From Auricularia sp. M13 (taxonomy: Eukaryota; Basidiomycota; Agaricomycetes; Auriculariales; Auriculariaceae): 64,000 nt of DNA. Every line of letters begins with the position of its first letter. Position 1 is the first letter of the stretch. The DNA is taken from assembly GCA_037042915.1 (NCBI GenBank), contig CM073202.1, forward strand, positions 1,488,001 through 1,552,000. The letters run 5' to 3'. The translations under genes were made by a program, and so were the position numbers. The notes below the pieces were generated by a model. It ran no database searches. It saw nothing but the letters and a program-made list of their open reading frames with translations, and was not told the DNA's origin. This document shows, in pieces, positions 57,323-64,000 of the stretch.

Positions 57323-58788
57323 TCACTCCCGCGACGCCGTGGCAGTTATCAGCCCGCTGTCAAATACGAAAAGAAAAGAAAAGAAAAAAAAAGTCCCATC
57401 AGCCCGGCAAACAGCGTCACAAGAACCATCGCCCCCCTTACTGACCTCGGAGCTAAAAGTGGACAGAATACTTCCGCGCTCGCCCTGCAGGACGTCATCG
57501 CTCGGCGGCTGTCTCCGACACGCGACACAGGGACAGACGCACGGGGGCGACACGTTCTCGAGCCCGAGGTACTTCATGTCGACGGGGACGTAGTGTTTGT
57601 TGGGCAGCGCATACGACGCCCGCGTCACGCTCGCGTTCGCTTCGATCAATCGCGCCGCCATCTTGAACAGACTCGCCTGCGAAGACGTCAGACCCGCATT
57701 TCCATGGCGACCCCAACACGCGTCTGCAGATCCCCGCAGCGCTTTCGCGTCCGCCGCCGCTCTTGCCCTCACCTGGACGCTTGCGCTCTCGTCCTGCGCG
57801 AAAATCTCCAGCGTGATCGCCTTGGCCGCCCGCGCGACCTCGCCGTACCGCATCTTGCCGCCCAGCGCCGCCAGCTCGTCCACGCCGCTTACCTGCGCGA
57901 CCTGGAAGTCGTAGCTGAGATCGACCGCCGTGCTCAGGATGCGGTCCGACACCTCGACGAGCGTCGTGTACTCGTCCCGCACGAACCCTTCGAAGGCCGA
58001 CCCCGTGCTCTTGAGCACTGTATAACACCGTAAGATGAATGAGCGCACGGGCGCCAGCTATCTTCTCACCCAGAAGGTCCTTGAGCCCCGAAGTCACTCG
58101 CACCGTCAGCTTCTGCTTGTCCGCTCCGTCGACCTGACCAGAAAAGTCAATACGACAACAGCAAGCCGCCTGCTAATCTCTCAGCTGACCTCGACACGCG
58201 TCGTTTGCTTCTCGTCGCCGTCGCGCACGAACGCGTGCGAATGCGGCTTGCCGTCGACGACGATGCGCGTCCACTTGAGCTTCTCGATCTCGACGAACGC
58301 CTTCTTCAGGTGCGCGTATTTCTGCAGCACGAACACGCCGATATGCACCGCGAAGAGCTCGACGTCGAGCACGTGAGGCGACGTCTTGGCAAGCGCTATG
58401 CACGCGATCGTTGTCAACATCTTGTCCTCTGGCTTTCTCTCTGTACTTGCCATAGATTATATTCTTCACTGCGCTGCATGCTCAGGCACTGGCACCGTTA
58501 TCAACCGCCGGACCACTCACTCGAGTCCGTCGCCACAACGCAGGAGTTATCCGCATGCGTGTAGCTGCATCACCATTTCTCTTGAGCAGGGCATCAAGGT
58601 AACGCACAGATGGCATTGTACCTTGTGTCGATGTCGCCTTCGACGAGCAGCTGCACGACGTACTCCGCCACTTCCTGCTTCCCATCGCCGACATCCCGCA
58701 CGACGCGCAGCACGCGCACGTTGCTCTTCCCGTAGCGCGCCGCCGCGAGACGCACAGTACCGGCCGTGGCTGCTGCAGTCGTCGACAT
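57323..58788 (-). CDS. Uricase (urate oxidase)
   Basis: Purine-degradation enzyme that oxidises urate to 5-hydroxyisourate. It starts at MSTTAAATAGTVRLAAARYG. Motifs in order are ARYGKSNVRVLRV, with the catalytic Lys, EYVVQLLVEGDID, DNSCVVATDSIKNIIYG, ALAKTSPHVLDVELFAVHIG, VVDGKPHSHAFVRDGDEKQT, LKSTGSAFEGFVRDEYTTL, ALPNKHYVPVDMKYLGLENV and AEVFCPLLAPSGLITAT. About eight exons splice by short introns; the last one ends TTTGACAG, then GLITATASRE and TGA at 57323-57325. The end ASRE is not a PTS1 signal, although most fungal uricases end in SKL-like tripeptides. A hAT MITE lies about 120 bp upstream of the ATG. Confidence 0.9.
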
Positions 58789-58910
58789 CGTTGCTGAAGC
58801 TCAAGAGGGATGCGGCCCGATATCGGGTGGCTATGCGCGCTTTGCGCCCTGTTTAAGCGCGCGATAACCTGACTGCTGAGGCCAGGGCGGCAGTCTGGAC
58901 TCGCTCTCGT

Positions 58911-59224
58911 CAGGGGGCATCCCGGATAGCGCGCCGTGATATCACGTCCCCCACCTCGGTCGTGGGAAAATCAAATGTTTGGCTTGTGCGGCTTCGGCAT
59001 CGACGAAAACGGACGAAACCTTTCTTCGCCACTATGGGGCCTTGAGCACTGAGATCCATATCTTAGACATCTTTTCGAATTCCCACGCAAAAAATTGGGT
59101 TTCCAGAGGTTCAGTCGAATACAACGGCTCAGAGCGCCCAGTGGCTGTGAAACCAAACATTTGATTTTCCCACGACCGAGGTGGGGGACGTGATATCACG
59201 GCGCGCTATCCGGGATGCCCCCTG
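58911..59224. mobile_element. hAT-type MITE with 72-bp perfect inverted repeats
   Basis: A 314-bp non-coding element. Bases 58911-58982 and 59153-59224 are exact inverted repeats starting CAGGGGGCATCCCGGATAGC. The 8-bp GCTCTCGT flanks it on both sides (58903-58910 and 59225-59232), a target-site duplication of the length made by hAT transposases; CAGGG ends also fit hAT. Each terminal repeat holds the palindrome CGTGATATCACG. The absence of any mismatch between the repeats and between the duplications suggests a recent insertion. It sits in the upstream region of uricase. Confidence 0.93.
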
Positions 59225-59232
59225 GCTCTCGT

Positions 59233-59903
59233 TCTCTCAGGCGACATCGAGGCTTCCTCCATTCGGCTGAGGTACGCGAGGAGCTCGCACGGTGAGTCTC
59301 AGTGTGACTGTCGAACAATCGCTACTGCTGACCCTAACGCGGGTACAGTTCTCAGGAGGCGCAACAAGAATGTCGAAGTATCCTATCATCCAATCATCCC
59401 GACTGTCAGAGCGGTGAACTCTGCGACTCATCGCAATAAACGCCGGAGGGGTTGCAGCAGACGTGGAACCCGAATGATTCGCGATCGGCCTGCGCAATGT
59501 GGTCGCGGAGAGATGCCAGTGCACCGAATTACTGTACATATATGCGAGCCGCCCCGGAAGATCACTACGGTACTAGGAATATAGTGCACAACAAGAACGT
59601 TGTATGATTCACTAGGGGTAGATAGTGGTACAAATGGGTCAATGCTCGATTAGCAGACACACATCAATGCTACGTTCCTACAACACCAACGCCATTGTTA
59701 CAGACCCGACCTCTATCATTGCCACTGGCAGTCCAACTCCTACGACTTGTACCGAGTTGATGCAACGGATTCAAAATAAAACAACAAATAAATATGCGTG
59801 GTGCAAAATTCTACAGTAGGTAGCAAGGGTTTAGCAAAATCACAGCTTTGGAAGGGCTGGCTCACCAGAGTACAACACTGGATAGCAACTTGAAGGGCGC
59901 AGG
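59233..59903. other. Spacer downstream of the membrane-protein gene
   Basis: No supported gene. It holds the 3' region of the minus-strand membrane-protein gene and the far upstream part of uricase. Confidence 0.4.
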
Positions 59904-60587
59904 CTAGACCGCCTCATCGGCGGGCTTCTTGACCGTCGACCGTGGTCTCATGGGCGGCGCGAAAGACGTGAGATAATCCCATGCAGTGAGCCGGCGGCTC
60001 TTGCGCGTCGTGGTCGTGACGACGGGGAGGGGCTTCTCAGGTTCGGGCGGCGGCACCGGCACCGGCGGGGGCGTCAGCCGCACGCGTGCGCTGTCCGCGT
60101 CGTCAGCGGGTCGCTCGGCGGCGGCGCGGTCCCAGCGGGCGGAGAAGCACATGCTGGCGAGCCCGCTGAGCGCGAGGCTCTCGACGACGCCGAGCACGCT
60201 CTGCGCGATCGCCGGGGGCGCGATGGCGAACTCGTCCTTGCGCTCGCCGAAGACGAAGCGCGGGTGCGACAGCGAGCCGGTGAGCGAGAGCGCGATGGCG
60301 ACGGCGAGCCAGAGCAGGCCGAGCACGAGCACGAAGGCGAGGTGCGCCGCGTGCGCCCAGAAGCGCGGCAGCGTGCGCGGCGTGGGCCGCGCGAAGTCGA
60401 AGCGGCGGATGGAGAGCGTGAAAAGAGCGAGATGGTGCAGGATCGTGGCGCCGCACACGAACGGGTTCAGGTAAAGCGAAGCCGCGCCCAGGTCGGTCAG
60501 CGAGAGCCCGAGCACGACGAGGGTGAGAACGAAAGAGACCGCCAGCACAACGACCGCCTTGGGCGGCACAGGGAACAAGGCCGCCAT
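59904..60587 (-). CDS. Four-helix membrane protein of unknown function
   Basis: Intronless frame of 227 residues. Four hydrophobic helices are visible: VVVLAVSFVLTLVVLGLSLT, LNPFVCGATILHHLALFTLS, AHLAFVLVLGLLWLAVAIAL and IAQSVLGVVESLALSGLASM. A Pro-rich cytosolic tail (RLTPPPVPVPPPEPEKPLPV) ends in basic residues. The layout resembles MARVEL-like proteins common in basidiomycetes, but I see no signature motif. Strong G/C third positions support real coding. Confidence 0.7.
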   Translation of the reverse strand: MAALFPVPPKAVVVLAVSFVLTLVVLGLSLTDLGAASLYLNPFVCGATILHHLALFTLSIRRFDFARPTPRTLPRFWAHAAHLAFVLVLGLLWLAVAIALSLTGSLSHPRFVFGERKDEFAIAPPAIAQSVLGVVESLALSGLASMCFSARWDRAAAERPADDADSARVRLTPPPVPVPPPEPEKPLPVVTTTTRKSRRLTAWDYLTSFAPPMRPRSTVKKPADEAV

Positions 60588-61081
60588 GCGTTGCGCCGCG
60601 CTGTTGGGCGGAAGGCGGTCGCTTGGCGGTCAGAGAGGCCTTATATGGAGGCCAGCGGAGAAAGGGAAAGCAAAAGGGCAACGAGAGCCGCCGTCAACCG
60701 TCAAGGTGTACAGCGGGTGATCGCGGTTGGGGATCGACAAACACGGGGCTATGGCCAGCTCAACACTGTCCACTTTTTTGTACTCCTGAAGGTCGTCTCG
60801 TTGTTGGAGCTCAAATCACTGGTATACCCGAGCTCAGATGAGGACCTCCAGAGAATTTCCGAGCTCAGAAGAGAACGGACAATGTCATTTCCTTCCAACG
60901 ACAGCGTTTCCTTGGCGCAGGGTCGCGTGCACAGCTTCTCCCACGATCAGTTGACATGCCAGGATTGGATCTGACAGAGCTCTCGCGGAATCATCAGGGG
61001 GTCAGGAATGCCTTTGAGCACTGGCATGGTAGCTACTTCTCAGGTAGGTACAATTTGAGAACTGCGTTGCCGTTGTCATCC
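60588..61081. other. Spacer between membrane protein and carboxylesterase
   Basis: Promoter of the membrane-protein gene and 3' region of the carboxylesterase, both on the minus strand. No gene is supported. Confidence 0.4.
60641..60647 (-). promoter_or_regulatory. TATA-like box of the membrane-protein gene
   Basis: The minus strand reads CATATAA about 55 bp upstream of the ATG at 60587. Position and sequence suit a core promoter. Confidence 0.35.
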
Positions 61082-62423
61082 TCAGATCATGGTTTCAGAC
61101 GTACGATCGCGGGTCATCCAAAATTTGCATCTGTTGACCTCGTCGGCAGGGGTTCGTTCGAGGGATGATGCGCTCCCTTCTCCCAGCGTCTGCGGCTGGT
61201 TCAACACCATGCGTCCACCAGATGCGAAGGGCAGCCAGGCGGGCGACGATCTCAGGCGATGCGCGCCGGGGCCGCCGGCAGCGACAAAGGACGTCCAGTA
61301 TGCAATGGCTTCTTGCGACAGCGCCTTCTCAGTCTGCCAAAGGGCCATGCGCGATCAGCGCTAGGAGTTCATGCACGCGAACGTACTTACTTTGTTGAAG
61401 GGAGTAAATGTGTATCCGGCGTCCGGGGCAGAACTATCAGGACCCAACTGTGAGTGAGCACAACCCCTGAACGACCATCACAAATGAGTCAAAAATACAC
61501 ACGTTGTGCCTGGTACAACGGTCAGTTGAGCACCGAGAAATTCAAGGTGAGCTCGCACCGTTGAACAGGTAGTACAAATCCGACGTGTGCATCACACCTG
61601 TGTCGATGACTATTACGGGTTTCTTGTGCTGTGCTAAGACACCTACCGAGGTAGGGATTGGCCTTGAAGAGGACGGCGTTGGGTGAATTGAAGCTGGTGC
61701 CGATGAAAGGTTAGTCTAACGCTTGCAGCCAGAAGTCGCGAGTCGCTGACCGGAACGTGAAGACATTGGGCTCACCCTTGGCCCGCATGCGATCCGCCAG
61801 AAACCAATCCCTATCCAAAATCTTAGCATTCTAATCATCCCGTTGTCAACACGCACATGCACCCAAAAATAATCTCTTGTGCCATGGTCCACGCACGCTC
61901 ATACTGCGTTGTGAAGGGACTCCCCGGCATGGAAGGAGATGGGTAGACCGCCAAAGCCTTTCGAATCGTGTCGTTGGTCACGTGAGGTCCCCAGCGCTTG
62001 AGGACGGTCGCTACGTGTCCCAAAAATCGCAAATTGGTGATCAGCGATTATGCTCTTATCAGAGCTCTATGAACTGTGATCCATGCCTATACGCACCTAT
62101 AGGATGCCTTAAGTGACTATAAGGCCTGATAAGTACCGATAGGTCGTCGGTGTGGAGTGATAAGCGGTGACCAGCGCTGATCAAAGTATGATCAGAGCGC
62201 CGCGGCCTGGGATAGAGTCTTATAAGAGGAGACCAACGCTCATCAGTAACTTGTGCCCCTAGCATCATCTGTTCACTCAAGTCCCGGAAACTGAGAGAAC
62301 ACACCATCAATGAGACGGTGTTTAGGGAGCCTGTAGGAGGAAGGGGAGGTGTGGTTCAATGGAGCGGAGGTCCGGTGGAGCGGTGGAGCGGGCTTATAGA
62401 CTTTGCTCCACCACTGCACACAG

Positions 62424-62500
62424 TCGACGCAATAGTACAGTTGGTAGCTTGCGCGAGGGCGCCTGTGGCACCTCGACGAGGCCTTGGTTCAAGTCAGGCT
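62424..62500 (+). repeat. tRNA-like segment (possible SINE head) inside the transposon
   Basis: TAGTACAGTTGG (62433-62444) matches the RNA polymerase III A box, and GGTTCAAGTC (62486-62495) matches the B box, 53 bp apart as in tRNA genes. The acceptor stem does not pair and the T stem is imperfect, so it is not a working tRNA. It may be a tRNA-derived SINE nested in the element. Confidence 0.4.
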
Positions 62501-62616
62501 CAAGTCAGATAGTAAGAAAAATGTATAACGGTAGTAAGGCTTGTCAGTGTACAATAATTGGTAGTAATACAAGTAAGTACTGGATGTACACAGTGTAGTG
62601 AGAGCAAGTAAGAACG

Positions 62617-62638
62617 GCTGCTGCATACGAGCAGCAGC
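62617..62638. repeat. Perfect hairpin in the transposon
   Basis: GCTGCTGC-ATACGA-GCAGCAGC forms an 8-bp stem with a 6-nt loop, about 120 bp downstream of the tRNA-like boxes. Its role is unknown. Confidence 0.5.
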
Positions 62639-64000
62639 TGGGAGTTTTCATGATATTGCGAGGGGTAGCTGATCAGTACTTATCGGCCCTATGAGCTTTA
62701 TGAGCTGTATCGTACTTGTCAGCTATATCAGATTCTATATGTTCTGAAGCTATTTGATCAGGTGGGGGGTCCGCTGACCCTGTTATCAGGGCCTATAACC
62801 GCTTGTCAAGGCTGATAGCCAAATTGCACTTTTTGGGACACGTCCTCATCGGTCACAAAATCCTCCGGTCGCCCACCCGCGAACGTCCTGCCGTCGTTGG
62901 TGCAATGTCCGCCGAGGAATTCAACACGAGCGAAACGGCCTGAAGCTATGAGCCTCGAGGGCAGCTCTGGCAGGTACCCGTCGGGTCCGTCGACAACAGC
63001 AGATGGTCTGCCATTCGGTATTGCGTTTATGGCGCGCACGATGTTTTCTACAGAGATAATATAGGTTCGGACCCAAGACGAAAAGCAGCACGTACCCAAA
63101 GGTGCACTTCTCAGGCAGCGCAATGCATCTGGGCCAGAGGACGGGCATCCGGCTGTCGTGCTAATGTTGGCTGCGTATATTTAGCATGCCTCGCAGGATC
63201 TCCCTGAATAGGCCCATACGTACCGAACCAAGCTTGCGCCTCTTCTCGAGTTTGCGTCGGTCCATAACCTATTGACTGTGCTACAGCACGCTTGAAAGGA
63301 ACCGGTTTGGCCCCTATGACGCCGTTCTCGTCAGCATGAAGCGACAAACTGCAAATTTAATGCCTGACCTCCATGAGAGACAACGTGCATCACGACACTT
63401 GCTCCCCCGGCAGACTCGCCAATGATCGTGATTTCGTGCGGATCTCCGCCAAACTACCAGAACTGTAGAAAATCGCATAGCGAGATTTTTTGTAAACATA
63501 CCTTGCTTATGTGGCGCTGCACCCACTCAATTGCAGCACGTTGATCGAGTAGACCAGCGTTCGCATCCCCGTCTGCCTGCACTTCTGCGCCGGAAAGGAA
63601 TCCCAGGACGTTTAGGCGGTACCCGAAGTTCACTCCAACTATTTTGGGTTGCGATTGGCTGATCCAGTTGTGCAGGGGGAATCCTCGAGGCGTCTAACAG
63701 GAGATGTGATCACTCATGAACTTAGCGCTTGCATATGAAAAATAAGAATGCGCGCTTACTCCTGCGTACAATCCTCCGCCCTGGCTCTGTTATTAACCGG
63801 TATCCCCGCAGCATATGACCGGGATGGACGCACGTAGATATATACGGCAACCGGGAGCTGAGCGCCTGCTTTGGCGTCCGCGGGAGTCCAGATGTTCAGT
63901 TTGAGACAGTCTGGAACGGTTTCACGTTGAGAAGCGCTGCGGAAGCATTGACGACACGACGCTCGCCTTCGGACTCGCCGCTGGGAGCGTTGAGATTAGC

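Larger units (their letters stand above)
62017..62839. mobile_element. 823-bp non-autonomous DNA transposon in carboxylesterase
   Basis: Ends are imperfect inverted repeats of about 28 bp starting GTCCCAAAAA (left GTCCCAAAAATCGCAAATTG, right, reversed, GTCCCAAAAAGTGCAATTTG). ACGT flanks both sides (62013-62016 and 62840-62843); because ACGT is palindromic and the ends can be read as longer, the duplication could be 2-4 bp. Removing the element and one ACGT restores the host reading frame. Within about 250 bp of each end, short motifs such as CTTATC, TGATCAG, GATAAG and CCTATA recur, like subterminal transposase-binding sites. There is no transposase gene. The superfamily is not assigned. Confidence 0.85.
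61082..64000 (-). pseudogene. Type-B carboxylesterase broken by a transposon (5' end beyond window)
   Basis: Secreted lipase/esterase family. From the right edge: DCLKLNIWTPADAKAGAQLP, QGGGLYAG (oxyanion hole), GDPHEITIIGESAGGASVVM with the nucleophile Ser, FKRAVAQSIGYGPTQTREEA, RPEDFVTDEDV, then after the insertion ATVLKRWGPHVTNDTIRKAL, QYERAWTMAQEIIFGCM, and near the end ALSQEAIAYWTSFVAAGGPG and NRCKFWM. Introns are short. Codon DEDV joins ATVLKRWGP exactly if bases 62017-62839 and one ACGT copy are removed. With the insertion the frame stops after DEDVSQKVQFGYQP. Unless the whole insert is spliced out, the enzyme is truncated before the C-terminal third. The coding parts are otherwise well kept, so the break looks recent. 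Confidence 0.82.

Noticed and set aside
60264-60974. 236-codon plus-strand frame
   Set aside because: Charged, Arg/Glu-rich antisense of the four-helix membrane protein.

Overview
The window is nuclear DNA from a filamentous basidiomycete, most likely an agaricomycete. The genes are dense, GC-rich and on both strands. They are cut by many short introns of about 50-75 nt with GTGCGT/GTAAGT-type donors. The gene set is typical of that group: a MadBub checkpoint kinase, a DUF262 nuclear protein, Git3-type receptors with long tails, and secreted GH5 and GH28 enzymes. I see no ribosomal RNA gene, no convincing tRNA gene and no CRISPR array.

Layout. 1-5.2 kb: trimethyllysine dioxygenase (cut by the left edge), a secreted proline-iminopeptidase-like hydrolase and a small protein kinase. 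6-8.6 kb: a multidomain RNA-repair protein (TPR-like, CX5R phosphatase, P-loop polynucleotide kinase and RNA ligase domains). 9.6-19.5 kb: an ataxin-2/Pbp1 homologue without a visible Lsm domain, a BUB1/Mad3 (MadBub) kinase, and a divergently transcribed unknown protein. 19.9-28 kb: an exo-beta-1,3-glucanase, a small secreted protein and an unknown Ser/Ala-rich protein. 28.7-36 kb: exportin-T (LOS1) and cullin-3. 36.6-43.6 kb: a 7TM receptor, an exo-polygalacturonase and a CIA30 complex I assembly factor, all lying in an old tandem duplication. 43.9-52.6 kb: RAS, a DUF262 protein, an SCP2 protein and the mitochondrial dynamin MGM1. 54.5-58.8 kb: a C2H2 + Zn2Cys6 transcription factor and uricase. 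58.9-64 kb: a hAT-type MITE, a four-helix membrane protein, and a carboxylesterase broken by an 823-bp transposon.

Most genes are independent housekeeping or secretome genes, not a pathway cluster. The most interesting items are the one-polypeptide RNA end-healing and sealing protein, the MadBub protein with an array of ABBA-like Cdc20-binding motifs beside a KEN box, the tandem duplication in which each copy kept a different gene, and two recent-looking DNA transposon insertions with target-site duplications.

Caution. In nine or ten otherwise well-conserved genes the reading frame jumps by one base without a usable intron, often at a short homopolymer or GC-rich run. This pattern fits consensus sequence errors better than real pseudogenes, so gene spans are given across these breaks. 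Exon boundaries are quoted only where I traced them by hand.
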